A stretch of 48,733 bases of DNA from an uncultured Collinsella sp. (GTDB lineage Bacteria; Actinomycetota; Coriobacteriia; Coriobacteriales; Coriobacteriaceae), in the NCBI GenBank assembly GCA_958447915.1, contig CAUDCB010000003.1, positions 1 through 48,733 of the forward strand, written 5' to 3'. The position numbers were made by a program, and so were the translations under genes. Position 1 is the stretch's first letter. Each line of letters opens with the position of its first letter. This document shows, in pieces, positions 41,025 to 48,733 of this stretch. The notes beneath the pieces were generated by a model that was given only the letters and a program-made list of their open reading frames with translations, searched no databases and was not told the origin of the DNA.

Positions 41025-41981
41025 CTAAAAAATCTTTCCGAGGAAGTCGTCGACCGTGTTCCAGTAGATCTCTGGGTTAACTTGCTCGTTATTGGCGTGG
41101 TTGGCGCCTTGGATGGTGAGCTTTTGCTTGACCTTGCTGGCGCACGCCTCGTAGTTTTGGTCGAGCATACTGTACGGTACAAAGGTGTCTTGGTCGCCGT
41201 GGATAAAAAGCATGGGAACCGTCGCGTGTTTGAGTTGATCCACGCTGCTCGCCGTATGAAAGTCGTAGCCTGCGCGCACGTTGCACGCCAAGTTTGCTAC
41301 ATCGAGCGAGGGAAAGCTGGGCAGGCCGAACACGTCCTTGAGCTGCAGAGAAAACTCGTCCCAAACGCTTGTATAACCGCAGTCCTCGATAATGCATTTC
41401 ACATTTGCGGGCACAGATTCCCCCGCTATATTCATGGCAGTCGCCGCGCCCATCGACTCGCCAAAGACCAGGATGCGCGCCTCGGGGTCAGCCTGAACGA
41501 TTCGCTCGATCCATGCGACGACATCGAGCCGCTCGGGCCAGCCCATGCCGATATAGTCGCCGCCGGAGCGCTCGTGGGCACGGGCGGCAGGTGCGAGCAC
41601 GTTCATGCCGCGGTCATGGAATCGTTTGGCGTATCGGGCCATACCGATGGGCTCATCGGTGTATCCGTGTAGGCAGATAGCGTAATTGTGCGTGCTCTCT
41701 GGGGCGGCAAAATACCAAGCGGCAAGTTCGGTTCCGTCATCTGCGGTGAGGCTACTGGTCTCGCGGTTCTCTTTAAACCATGCCCGTGCCTCGGTTCCCT
41801 CGGCATCCGGCTGCTCACTTTCCTTGCCGTCCTGCATCATCTTCATGGTGTATGGAGCGCGGGGATTCAGCGCGAAGTCAAACAGAAAGTTGCCGGCAAA
41901 TCCGAGCAGCGCAACGACAGCCACCAGTGCAACGATGCCGGCTATCTTGAGCTTTCGATGGGAATGTGCGTTTTGAGCCAT
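41025..41981 (-). CDS. Membrane-anchored alpha/beta hydrolase (serine esterase/peptidase S33-like)
   Basis: A 318-residue hydrolase with an N-terminal membrane helix (about 11-34, with basic residues before it), so the catalytic domain lies outside the cell. The triad is visible: nucleophile S176 in GESMG, D265 in GDQDTFVP and H295 in GANHANN; the oxyanion region is LHGYTDE. It resembles YqkD/BAAT-type hydrolases of Gram-positive bacteria. AGGAG lies 8 bp before the ATG on the minus strand. It is divergent from the hemolysin III-family gene and convergent with the DUF362 gene. Substrate unknown. Confidence 0.87.
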   Translation of the reverse strand: MAQNAHSHRKLKIAGIVALVAVVALLGFAGNFLFDFALNPRAPYTMKMMQDGKESEQPDAEGTEARAWFKENRETSSLTADDGTELAAWYFAAPESTHNYAICLHGYTDEPIGMARYAKRFHDRGMNVLAPAARAHERSGGDYIGMGWPERLDVVAWIERIVQADPEARILVFGESMGAATAMNIAGESVPANVKCIIEDCGYTSVWDEFSLQLKDVFGLPSFPSLDVANLACNVRAGYDFHTASSVDQLKHATVPMLFIHGDQDTFVPYSMLDQNYEACASKVKQKLTIQGANHANNEQVNPEIYWNTVDDFLGKIF

Positions 41982-42102
41982 GCGGTATTCTCCTATAAGA
42001 TGTTAATACATCAACATTTAAAACAAGCGCATTATGGATGTTCGCCGTTGATGCGTCAACAGGCAAAGAATGGGTAAACAAAGGGTCACGTATGGTGCAT
42101 AT

Positions 42103-42132
42103 TTCGCACGTACCCAGACGCTTTGATATAGT
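42103..42132 (+). promoter_or_regulatory. Candidate promoter of the hemolysin III-family gene
   Basis: TTCGCA (42103-42108) and TATAGT (42127-42132) are 18 bp apart; the gene starts 36 bp after the -10 box. Confidence 0.45.
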
Positions 42133-42167
42133 GTTGAGAACTCTTTACGTTGGAGGATGTAACCGGC

Positions 42168-42851
42168 ATGTCCGATTCGAGCGACAGTTCCAAGCCGCGA
42201 CCCAAGACCGCGGCCGTTCCACACTACACGGTGGGCGAGGAGATCATGAACTCCGTCACCCATGGTGTCGGCTGCCTGCTGGGTATCGCGGGCCTGGTGC
42301 TCCTGATCGTATTCGCTGCCCTGCGCGGCGGAGGCCCGGCCCACATGGCCGCGGCGATTGTCTATGGTGTCAGTATCATCCTCGAATACTTGGCCTCCAC
42401 GCTCTATCACGCGATTCAGCCCGCTCGCGCCAAGCGCGTGTTTCGCATCATCGACCACAGCTGCATTTACCTGCTCATAGCCGGCAGCTATACCCCGTTT
42501 TGCCTCATCACGCTCGCAAACGACGGCGGCCCTGCGCTGTTCTTTGCCGTGTGGGCCATCGCCATCATCGGCATCGCACTCGAGTGCTTTTTGCGCGAGC
42601 GTCAGCCGCACTGGGTAAGCGGCCTGGTCTACCTGCTGATGGGCTGGCTCGTCGTCTTTAAGCTGCCCGAGCTCGTGTCGCTGCTCAACCCCGTGGCGCT
42701 TGCCCTGCTCGCCGTTGGCGGCGTGTGCTATACCGTGGGCGTGCCGTTCTATATCGCCAAAAACGTGCGCTATCTGCACAGTGTTTTCCACTTGTGGGTG
42801 CTCGCCGGCAGCATCTTCCAGTTCATGGCGGTGATCCTCTTCGTAATCTAG
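42168..42851 (+). CDS. Hemolysin III-family (PAQR-like) membrane protein
   Basis: A 227-residue protein with seven predicted helices. Family residues are present: the early SVTHGVG segment, STLYHAIQPARAKRVFRIIDHSCIYLLIAGSYTPF in the middle and HSVFHLWVLAGSIFQF near the end, whose His and Asp residues probably bind zinc. The relation to haemolysis is historical; YqfA/TrhA-like members affect membrane lipid homeostasis. ATG 42168 lies behind TTGGAGG; the in-frame TTG at 42150 is part of that site. The next gene begins 107 bp downstream, possibly in the same transcript. Confidence 0.87.
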   Translation: MSDSSDSSKPRPKTAAVPHYTVGEEIMNSVTHGVGCLLGIAGLVLLIVFAALRGGGPAHMAAAIVYGVSIILEYLASTLYHAIQPARAKRVFRIIDHSCIYLLIAGSYTPFCLITLANDGGPALFFAVWAIAIIGIALECFLRERQPHWVSGLVYLLMGWLVVFKLPELVSLLNPVALALLAVGGVCYTVGVPFYIAKNVRYLHSVFHLWVLAGSIFQFMAVILFVI

Positions 42852-42958
42852 CGACCGCGCCCACGGCCCCGCTCGCACGGGCGACCGGCGCAACTGCCCT
42901 ATCCGCTACGTACGTCTCCTGCCAACGTCCCGAATCTTGGAGGTTCGAGAAACTCCCG

Positions 42959-44332
42959 ATGGACATAACCATCTCCCTTATTACCACGCTCGTTCTGACG
43001 CTTATCAACGGCTACTTCTCCATGTCCGAGATGGCTCTCACCACGGCTAAGCGCGCCGTGTTGGAACACGATGCCGAGGAGGGCGATAAGCGCGCCGAGC
43101 GCGCCGTCCAGCTTGCCGCCGATTCCGACCAGCTGCTCGCCACCATCCAGGTCGCCATCACGCTCGTGGGCTTTGCCTCGTCCGCCGTCGCCTCGACGAG
43201 CCTGTCCGACCCGCTCGCCACGTGGCTCATGAGCTTTGGCATCGCGCCGCTTTCAGCCATCGCGCGCGGCCTGGCGCCGGTCATCATCACCGTCGCGGTC
43301 GCCTTCGTGTCCATCGTGATTGGCGAGCTCGTCCCCAAGCGTATCGGCCTGGCCAATGCCGAAGGCGTGTCCAAGCAGGTCGTGGGCCCGCTTTCCGTGT
43401 TCCAAAAGATCGCCCGTCCGCTCGTGTGGCTGACCGGTGCCTGCTCCGACGGCCTGGCTCGCATCCTGCGCATCAAGAGCGCCGACGACCGCCAGAACGT
43501 CTCGGAGGAAGAGATCAAGTACATGGTCTCGGAGCAAGACGACCTGCTCGACGAGGAAAAGCGCATGATCCACGAGATCTTCGACCTGGGTGACACCGTT
43601 GCCCGCGAGGTCATGGTGCCGCGCGTGGACACCACCATGTGCGAGGACGACGAGACGGTCGCCGACGTGCTGTCCACCATGCGCCAGACCGGCTTCAGCC
43701 GCATCCCTGTCTATCACGAGGATCCCGATAACGTCGCGGGCATCGCGCACATCAAGGACCTGATCCAGCCCGCGCTCGACGGCAAGGGCGACCAGCCCAT
43801 CGCCGACTTTTTGCGCGACGCCACCTTTGTGCCCGATACCAAGGACATCCTGCCGCTGCTGTCCGAGATGCAGACCTCGCACGACCAGATCGTGGTCGTC
43901 GTGGACGAGTACGGCGGCACGGCCGGCATCATCACCATCGAGGACATCGTCGAGGAGATCGTCGGCGAGATCGAGGACGAGTTCGACCCCGACAACAAGT
44001 ACCTCACGCGCCTCTCGCGCCGTGAGTGGCTCGTCGATGGGCGTTTTTCGTGCGATGACGCGATTGAGCTTGGTTGGCCGCTCGAGGAAAGCGATGATTA
44101 TGAGACCATCGCCGGCTGGATTTTGGAGCTTTGCGACTCGGTGCCCGACATCGGAGAGGTGTTTGAGGTCGCGGGGTACAAGTTCAAGGTGCAGTCGATG
44201 CGTGGCCAGCGCATCTCGCTCATTCGCGTGATCGCTCCGGCCGAAACCGATAAGAAGGATTCCGAGTCCTCGGCAGAGAAGCCGGCGGCGTCGGGTGCGG
44301 GCTCTGCGGACCCGCACGACGGCGACGAGTAG
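42959..44332 (+). CDS. CNNM/CorC-family protein (DUF21, CBS pair, CorC_HlyC domain)
   Basis: A 457-residue membrane protein. Residues 1-200 are the DUF21 domain with four helices (LITTLVLTLINGYFSMSEMALTTAKR at the start); 210-335 is a tandem CBS pair (MVPRVDTTMCEDDETVADVL ... GFSRIPVYHEDPDNVAGIAHIKDL; VVDEYGGTAGIITIEDI), which binds adenosyl compounds; 345-430 is the CorC_HlyC domain. The last 30 residues are Ser/Ala/Asp-rich. Bacterial members (CorC, MpfA) take part in Mg2+ export or homeostasis. CTTGGAGG precedes ATG 42959. The next gene follows after 24 bp. Confidence 0.88.
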   Translation: MDITISLITTLVLTLINGYFSMSEMALTTAKRAVLEHDAEEGDKRAERAVQLAADSDQLLATIQVAITLVGFASSAVASTSLSDPLATWLMSFGIAPLSAIARGLAPVIITVAVAFVSIVIGELVPKRIGLANAEGVSKQVVGPLSVFQKIARPLVWLTGACSDGLARILRIKSADDRQNVSEEEIKYMVSEQDDLLDEEKRMIHEIFDLGDTVAREVMVPRVDTTMCEDDETVADVLSTMRQTGFSRIPVYHEDPDNVAGIAHIKDLIQPALDGKGDQPIADFLRDATFVPDTKDILPLLSEMQTSHDQIVVVVDEYGGTAGIITIEDIVEEIVGEIEDEFDPDNKYLTRLSRREWLVDGRFSCDDAIELGWPLEESDDYETIAGWILELCDSVPDIGEVFEVAGYKFKVQSMRGQRISLIRVIAPAETDKKDSESSAEKPAASGAGSADPHDGDE

Positions 44333-44356
44333 GGCAAGGACGAGTAGGGGAGAGTT

Positions 44357-45184
44357 ATGGCAGGCCTGTTCAACATCCTTAAGGTCACCGTCAGCGAGGA
44401 CAAGATTTGCGCGCACGTGCTGGTGAACCCCGGCATGCCGCTCATGACCTCGGAGGATATCGAGGCCACGGCGCGCGTGTACTACCTGGTGCCCGCGATT
44501 GCCAAGCACCTGTGCCTGGGCGATTCGGGTCGCGAGTTCCAGGACTGCATGGGCCAGACCGAGCTTTGCCACCTGCTGGAGCACGTGACGGTCGAGCTCA
44601 TGAACGAGACCGGTCTTGCCGGCAGCATCTCGTGCGGTCGCACCCGCGTGAGCGAGCACGACGAGCGTGTCTTTGAGGTTGAGCTTTCGTGTCCCGACGA
44701 CGCGTTGGCCATTGGCGCGCTGTCTTCGGCCACCTTTATGATGGACTGGGCGTACCTGCACGCCGATCAGCCGGCCCCCGACGTGGAAGGCACGGTCGCT
44801 GGCCTGCGCAACCTGGTGCTGGGCATGCGCGCCGAGGCCGAGGGCAAGGACCCGCACGAGGCCGTTGCCGCCGCGAACGGCGAGGACGCGGCCGAGGATG
44901 CGCCCGAGGGCGACGCTCCCGCCGACGCCGAGCCCGTTGCCGAGGCGTCTGCCGAGCCCGAGCCCGCGGAGCCCCAAGGCGTCCCGAGCTTTGACGACGA
45001 GCCGCAGATGCCAATCGATACCGAGGGTGCGGTCGCCGAGAACCACGAGGCCCCCGCGGCCGTCTTTGGCGGTGCGGCAACGGCTCCGTCCGGCTCGGCG
45101 CACGAGGGCAACCTGCCGCTCGTTGATGGCGCCGGCGAGGATCCGGCCGCCACGGTCGCCATGCCGGCTGCGCCTCAGGAGTAG
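44357..45184 (+). CDS. Orphan protein resembling the N-terminal domain of cyanophycin synthetase
   Basis: A 275-residue protein. Residues 1-165 resemble the N-terminal domain of CphA: MGQTELCHLLEHVTVELMNETG, then SCGRTRVSEHDERVFEVEL and a closing helix. H72-L-L-E75-H76 is an HxxEH motif of the inverted-zinc type; the same place in some cyanophycin synthetases has been described as a hydrolytic site that makes primers. Neither the ATP-grasp nor the Mur ligase domain of CphA is present here or next door. The remaining 110 residues are an acidic Ala/Pro/Glu tail of low complexity. GGGGAGAG precedes ATG 44357, 24 bp after the CNNM gene, so they may be cotranscribed. The homology call rests on motif memory only. 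Confidence 0.6.
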   Translation: MAGLFNILKVTVSEDKICAHVLVNPGMPLMTSEDIEATARVYYLVPAIAKHLCLGDSGREFQDCMGQTELCHLLEHVTVELMNETGLAGSISCGRTRVSEHDERVFEVELSCPDDALAIGALSSATFMMDWAYLHADQPAPDVEGTVAGLRNLVLGMRAEAEGKDPHEAVAAANGEDAAEDAPEGDAPADAEPVAEASAEPEPAEPQGVPSFDDEPQMPIDTEGAVAENHEAPAAVFGGAATAPSGSAHEGNLPLVDGAGEDPAATVAMPAAPQE

Positions 45185-45263
45185 GCTCACTCGCTTATCA
45201 CCATCATGTACCTGCGCTTTTGCCGTACGCAGATGAGCGCGACGGTAAGTGTTGCGCTGCGGG

Positions 45264-45269
45264 TATAAT
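45264..45269 (+). promoter_or_regulatory. -10 box of the YtxH/PRC-barrel operon
   Basis: A consensus TATAAT lies 51 bp before the YtxH start. At 17 bp upstream the sequence GACGGT is only a weak -35. Confidence 0.5.
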
Positions 45270-45320
45270 GGACAGCATTCAAACGGTGGGCATCGAGGTG
45301 CCCGCAGGAGAGGAATGATC

Positions 45321-45710
45321 ATGGGAAAGACTTTCAGCTTTGTCTCCGGTGCGCTCTTTGGTGCTGCTGCCGGCGCTATCATCGGCGTTGCTCTGGCCCC
45401 GCGCTCGGGTGCCGAGACCCGCGCCATGGCCGCCGATATCGCCAACGATGCCTGGGACAACATGCGTGACACCTACGAGCACGGTGCCGAGGAGGCTCGT
45501 GCCGCGGTCAACGACTTTGGTCCGATGGTCGACGCCAAGACCGATGACCTGCGCGCCAAGGTCGACCTGGCCCGCGAGCGCATGGACCAGCTTCGCGAGC
45601 AGCTCAACGATGCCATCTCGGGCGGCAACGTGACGCCCGCTGCCGACGTCGTGGTCGAGAACGTCGCTGAGGCCGACACCGAGGCCACGGAGCCCTCGAC
45701 CGAGGCATAA
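45321..45710 (+). CDS. YtxH-domain envelope protein
   Basis: A 129-residue protein: a glycine-rich membrane helix at about 6-26 (FVSGALFGAAAGAIIGVALAP) typical of YtxH proteins, followed by RSGAETR and an amphipathic coiled coil (about 35-100) and an acidic tail. Members are general-stress or envelope proteins of unknown mechanism. AGGAGAGG before ATG 45321 supports the start; ATG 45315 is an alternative giving two more residues. The stop overlaps the next start (TAATG). Confidence 0.8.
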   Translation: MGKTFSFVSGALFGAAAGAIIGVALAPRSGAETRAMAADIANDAWDNMRDTYEHGAEEARAAVNDFGPMVDAKTDDLRAKVDLARERMDQLREQLNDAISGGNVTPAADVVVENVAEADTEATEPSTEA

Positions 45711-46465
45711 TGCGCGCAGGGGATTTTGTCGGCGTCAAGGTTTATCGCAAACCTGCCGAAGACAAGCGCACCAAAAAGGACGGCACGCCGCGCAGCCCTA
45801 AAAAGCTCGGCAAGATTCACTTTCCCGTCTTTACCCCGGGCGGCACGCGCGTGGTGGGCTTTATGGTCCGCCAGTCCGATATCGCGGGTATGATCGAGCG
45901 TCCCGACCGCTTTGTGGCGCTCGATGCCATCGGCGTCTATGAGGGTGCCGTCGCGGTCGACGACGTCAAGGGCACCTACGATGCCGCCGCGGCCAAGCGC
46001 CTCGATATCAACCTGGACGATTGCATCATCTGGGTTGGCATGGACGTGCGCACGGAATCGGGCGATGTCGTGGGCTACTGCTCGGACGTTGAGTTCAAGC
46101 CGCGCTCGGGTATTGTGCAGATGTTCTACGTGACCGCCGGTGCCGCTTCGAGTGTGCTGGTGGGCGACACGCAGGTGCCGCCGACGATGCTGCGCGGCTA
46201 CGAGAACGGCGCGATGATTGTCTCGGACGAGGTCAAGACGCTCGGGTATTCGGGCGGCGCGGCCGCCAAGGCTGCCGAGGCCAGTGTCGTGGTGGGCGAT
46301 AAGGTCAAGAAGGGCGCCAAGGTGCTCGATGACAAGGGATCGGTCGCCGTGGACAAAGGCAGCCGCGCACTGGGCAAGCAGCTCGGCAAGACGCGCGGTA
46401 TGTTCAAGGCCTTTAAGGACGAATATCAAAAGGCGAGCGGGGGCTCGTCAAAAGCTAGCAAATAG
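45710..46465 (+). CDS. PRC-barrel domain protein
   Basis: A 251-residue cytoplasmic protein translationally coupled to the YtxH gene. Two PRC-barrel-like stretches can be seen, GTPRSPKKLGKIHFPVFTP...VVGFMVRQSDIAGM and VGMDVRTESGDVVGYCSDVEF, followed by a Lys/Ala-rich C-terminal helix region. PRC-barrel proteins act as adaptors in RNA processing, photosynthesis or metal transport. The partial gene at the right edge of the window also begins with PRC-like sequence. Partners are not obvious. Confidence 0.7.
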   Translation: MRAGDFVGVKVYRKPAEDKRTKKDGTPRSPKKLGKIHFPVFTPGGTRVVGFMVRQSDIAGMIERPDRFVALDAIGVYEGAVAVDDVKGTYDAAAAKRLDINLDDCIIWVGMDVRTESGDVVGYCSDVEFKPRSGIVQMFYVTAGAASSVLVGDTQVPPTMLRGYENGAMIVSDEVKTLGYSGGAAAKAAEASVVVGDKVKKGAKVLDDKGSVAVDKGSRALGKQLGKTRGMFKAFKDEYQKASGGSSKASK

Positions 46466-46486
46466 CGACGTACCAAATGATGGGAG

Positions 46487-46516
46487 GCGAGCCGGAGACA
46501 TGTTGCTCCGGCTCGC
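46487..46516 (+). terminator. Hairpin between the PRC-barrel and NodB-like genes
   Basis: GCGAGCCGGAG (46487-46497) pairs perfectly with CTCCGGCTCGC (46506-46516). Only TGTGTTT follows, so termination may be partial; the next gene's ribosome site is 12 bp further on. Confidence 0.55.
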
Positions 46517-46537
46517 TGTGTTTATGGGGGAGGGCAC

Positions 46538-47944
46538 ATGCGCCAAAACGAATCTAACTTAAACGGGCGCTCGGGTGCGCGTCCGACGGCGCGCCGCGAC
46601 CTGGGGCAACTGCCCAGCGGTCAGCGTCGACGTCGCCGTAAGCCCGGTGCGATGTACCTCAACCATAGCCGTGGGTTTAGCGATCGCAGCGCGCGCATCG
46701 GCAACGGGCGCTCGCCGCGCCGACCGTCCCGTCTGCCCTATGCGCTTATCGCCGTGGGTTGCGCGCTCGTGCTGTTTATCGCTGCCGTCGTGGGCTACGT
46801 CAACCGCAGCGTGGACGTGGAGCTCAACGGGCAAAAGACCGCGGCACGCGTGGGTTCTACGTTGCAGAATCTTATCGACGATCAAAGCCTGACCGAAACG
46901 TACGACGCCGGCGATCTGCTGGCCGTCGACGACAGCGTGCTCAAGCGCCATGGCGGCGAAAAGCTGTCGGTGAAGGTCGACGGCAAGCGCGTGAAGCAAG
47001 GCAAATGGGATAGTCGCGAACTTGAGGGCGGCGAGAAGGTGACGGTCAAGGACGGCCGCAACGTGTACGAAAAGCACGAGGTCCAGGCCACGACTATCGA
47101 GCCAAAGCTTAAGGTCGAGGGCGCGGGTGCCATTGAGTATGTCAAAACCTGGGGCGTTCAGGGCCGCTCCGAGGTATGGGTCGGCGAGCAGTCGGGCAAG
47201 ACGCAGGACCGCGGCGAGGTCGTGCCCGCCACCGACTGCGTAGTCGAGTGCGCAAGCGTAGCGCCCAAGGGCAACGAAAAGTACGTGGCCCTGACATTTG
47301 ACGAGGGTCCGAGCGGCGCGACCAAGCAGATCTTGCAGGTGCTCAAGGAAAAGGGCGTCACGGCGACGTTCTTCCTGTCGGGCGATGCCGCGGAAGCCTC
47401 GCCCGCTACTGCCAAAGCGATTGTCGATGCCGGGTGCGAGATCGGCTCCAACAGCTACAGCGATGATTCGCTCAAGGGCGAGGATCGCGAGACGGTGCGC
47501 AAGCAGATCGCGAAGGGCACCGAGGCGATTAAGTCGGCGACCGGCGTCGAGACGATGTTGCTGCGTGCCCCCTACGCCGCGTTTGATGAGCAAAACTGGA
47601 TCGACTCGATGGACCTGGTGTCCGCCGTGGTTTCGTGGAATATCGATTCGGGCGACTGGCTGCTCAACGGCGCTGACGAGCAAGTATCGACCGTGCTCGA
47701 TTCGGTGACGCCGGGCAATATCGTGCTGCTCACCGATAGCGATGAGTGCGCCGAGCAGACGCTCGAGGCGCTGCCGCAGATTATCGACGGGCTTATTGCC
47801 GATGGCTACAAAATCGTGACGTTGAGCGATTTGGTCGAGACGGACACATCGCTGAGCAAAAAGCTCACCTCGCTCACGAAGGTCACCATGCCCAAAAACG
47901 CCGTGTTCCCCCAACTCCCCGAGGACGACGACACCACAGAGTAG
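46538..47944 (+). CDS. NodB-fold polysaccharide deacetylase-like protein with altered metal site
   Basis: A 468-residue surface protein: basic cytoplasmic tail, one membrane helix (about 68-88), a small beta domain (about 92-165) like the G5/DUF348-type modules, and a NodB-type domain from about 245 to 430. In active deacetylases of the PgdA type the motifs are TFDDGP and NHTxxH. Here they read T253-F-D255-E256-G-P and S304-N305-S-Y-S-D309: the catalytic-base Asp stays, but the metal Asp is Glu and both metal His are Asn and Asp. RAPY and SWNIDSGDW are still recognisable. The protein is thus probably not a normal zinc deacetylase and may bind peptidoglycan or glycans without cleaving. GGGGGAGGG precedes ATG 46538. 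Confidence 0.8.
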   Translation: MRQNESNLNGRSGARPTARRDLGQLPSGQRRRRRKPGAMYLNHSRGFSDRSARIGNGRSPRRPSRLPYALIAVGCALVLFIAAVVGYVNRSVDVELNGQKTAARVGSTLQNLIDDQSLTETYDAGDLLAVDDSVLKRHGGEKLSVKVDGKRVKQGKWDSRELEGGEKVTVKDGRNVYEKHEVQATTIEPKLKVEGAGAIEYVKTWGVQGRSEVWVGEQSGKTQDRGEVVPATDCVVECASVAPKGNEKYVALTFDEGPSGATKQILQVLKEKGVTATFFLSGDAAEASPATAKAIVDAGCEIGSNSYSDDSLKGEDRETVRKQIAKGTEAIKSATGVETMLLRAPYAAFDEQNWIDSMDLVSAVVSWNIDSGDWLLNGADEQVSTVLDSVTPGNIVLLTDSDECAEQTLEALPQIIDGLIADGYKIVTLSDLVETDTSLSKKLTSLTKVTMPKNAVFPQLPEDDDTTE

Positions 47945-48017
47945 TCATTGGATACGTCAGCGTTTGGTATGCCTGCAATGTGCAGCGCATAAATTCGGTG
48001 CCGCAGCGCGATGCTGA

Positions 48018-48026
48018 TGCTATAGT
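48018..48026 (+). promoter_or_regulatory. Extended -10 promoter of the right-edge gene
   Basis: TGCTATAGT is an extended -10 box. Predicted transcription start is near 48033, giving a leader of about 205 bases before the TTG start codon at 48240. Confidence 0.5.
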
Positions 48027-48041
48027 TACTGCGGTTAATGA

Positions 48042-48234
48042 GGGTCAAGAGAAAGGTTACAGGTGAAATCCAAACCTCGACCACACAGTCGATGACCCCA
48101 TGCAGGTGCTTTCTGCGCGTGCACGGGGTGTGAGCGCCGAGCGGCGTGCCGCCCGCGCATGCGTATACATATCTAAAAGTCCACGGATTGCGTGCCGGCA
48201 TGGTCACGCGGTCCGCAGGAATAATGATGGGGAG
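48042..48234 (+). promoter_or_regulatory. Structured mRNA leader, candidate riboswitch of unknown class
   Basis: GGGTCA (48042-48047) can pair with TGACCC (48093-48098), enclosing two hairpins, AGGTT/AACCT (48054-48058 with 48073-48077) and CGAC/GTCG (48078-48081 with 48088-48091): a three-way junction. The CCC of the closing stem can instead pair downstream as CCCCATGCA with TGCACGGGG (48121-48129 region), so the two folds exclude each other. An 11-bp stem (CGGATTGCGTG/CACGCGGTCCG) stands just before the ribosome site GGGGAG at 48229-48234. I do not recognise an M-box, yybP-ykoY, cobalamin or other known class. Confidence 0.4.
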
Positions 48235-48239
48235 CACCA

Positions 48240-48733
48240 TTGAATTATCTGAGTGAGATGCTCAAATTGCCGGTCTTGGACGTCGACGGCGAAAAGCTCG
48301 GCGTTGTGAACGATTTTGGCATTGCAACCGGCGAAGTTTTTCCGCACGTGACGTCGCTCGCGTTCCGTGGTCCCGGCAAGACGCCGTTTATGATCAGCTG
48401 GCGCAAATGGGTCGACCGTATCGACGAGACGGGCGTTCATCTTAAGTCGCCGGCCACCGAAATCCGTTTTTCGTACTTGCAGCCGACCGAGCTGTTGCTG
48501 GCTCGCGACGTGCTCAACAAACAGATTGTCGACACGCAGGGCATGAAAGTCGTGCGCGTCAACGACATCAAGTTCTCCATGTCGGGCGAAAATCAGCTGC
48601 GCCTGCTGGGTGCTGAGGTCGGCGCCCGCGGTCTGCTGCGTGCAATCAGCCCCGCGCTCGAGCACGTCGTCGAGGGCTTTATGAAGCACTTGGGCAAGCC
48701 GCTCAGCGAGGACATTATCGCCTGGTCTTACAT
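48240..48733 (+). CDS. PRC-barrel/MgtE-type divalent-metal protein, 3' end beyond the window
   Basis: The first 164 residues of a longer protein cut off by the window edge. The start is TTG at 48240, 5 bp behind GGGGAG; nearby ATG codons are in other frames. The sequence begins with a PRC-barrel-like strand set (LKLPVLDVDGEKLGVVNDFGI) and then LLLARDVLNKQIVDTQGMKVVRVNDI, a phrase I associate with MgtE-related proteins that carry PRC and CBS domains. The end (LEHVVEGFMKHLGKPLSEDIIAW) would lead into the MgtE N-domain. Role in Mg2+ or Mn2+ transport or its control is inferred. Confidence 0.6.
   Translation, partial: MNYLSEMLKLPVLDVDGEKLGVVNDFGIATGEVFPHVTSLAFRGPGKTPFMISWRKWVDRIDETGVHLKSPATEIRFSYLQPTELLLARDVLNKQIVDTQGMKVVRVNDIKFSMSGENQLRLLGAEVGARGLLRAISPALEHVVEGFMKHLGKPLSEDIIAWSY

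Noticed and set aside
48042..48234. M-box, yybP-ykoY or cobalamin riboswitch
   Set aside because: None of the conserved core words of these classes could be found; only the generic fold is reported.

Overview
The window looks like chromosomal DNA of a gut actinobacterium of the class Coriobacteriia, most likely Collinsella or a close relative. This is inferred from the high GC content of the ordinary genes (about 60 % by eye), the LPxTG-anchored multidomain glycosidase, the Ech-type hydrogenase and the set of coriobacterial membrane and hypothetical proteins. No rRNA, tRNA, CRISPR array, prophage or complete insertion sequence was seen.

Layout. 1-1540 is non-coding and rich in repeats: an 11-bp phased motif, a duplicated 59-bp segment, an array of four roughly 80-bp palindromic units, a 14-bp palindrome and a run of 13 G. 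It precedes a cell-wall-anchored clan GH-D (GH36-like) glycosidase with discoidin modules (1541-6955). The palindromic unit recurs behind that gene. A flavin/FAD/Fe-S Old Yellow Enzyme oxidoreductase follows (7310-9340). After a short intergenic region holding four 12-mers exactly 23 bp apart and a nested hairpin comes the most striking locus, 9744-23361: three single-pass membrane proteins with extracellular domains, then a 3561-residue secreted protein with about 25 GLUG-like motifs, all in one apparent operon closed by a terminator. I regard this as the best candidate for an undescribed surface structure. An orphan HTH protein of transposase-OrfA type lies behind it.

24437-30063 is a five-gene energy-converting [NiFe] hydrogenase operon (Ech type) in which the antiporter-like subunit and the NuoH-like subunit are fused. 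A two-component system (30364-32135, minus strand) diverges from an ABC exporter operon (32357-35684). A second ABC exporter of MacB/FtsX type (35968-39356) follows, bounded on both sides by a dispersed repeat. Then come a DUF362 double-ferredoxin protein, a minus-strand alpha/beta hydrolase, a hemolysin III-family protein, a DUF21/CBS (CNNM/CorC) protein, an orphan protein resembling the N-terminal domain of cyanophycin synthetase, a YtxH protein coupled to a PRC-barrel protein, a NodB-fold protein whose metal ligands are replaced, and at the right edge the start of a PRC/MgtE-type protein behind a leader that can fold into a three-way junction.

How it fits together. The glycosidase and the giant-protein operon point to life on host mucosal glycans. 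The oxidoreductase, DUF362 protein and hydrogenase point to anaerobic redox metabolism using ferredoxin and H2. The rest is envelope maintenance and export. Functions are read from motifs only; no database search was possible.
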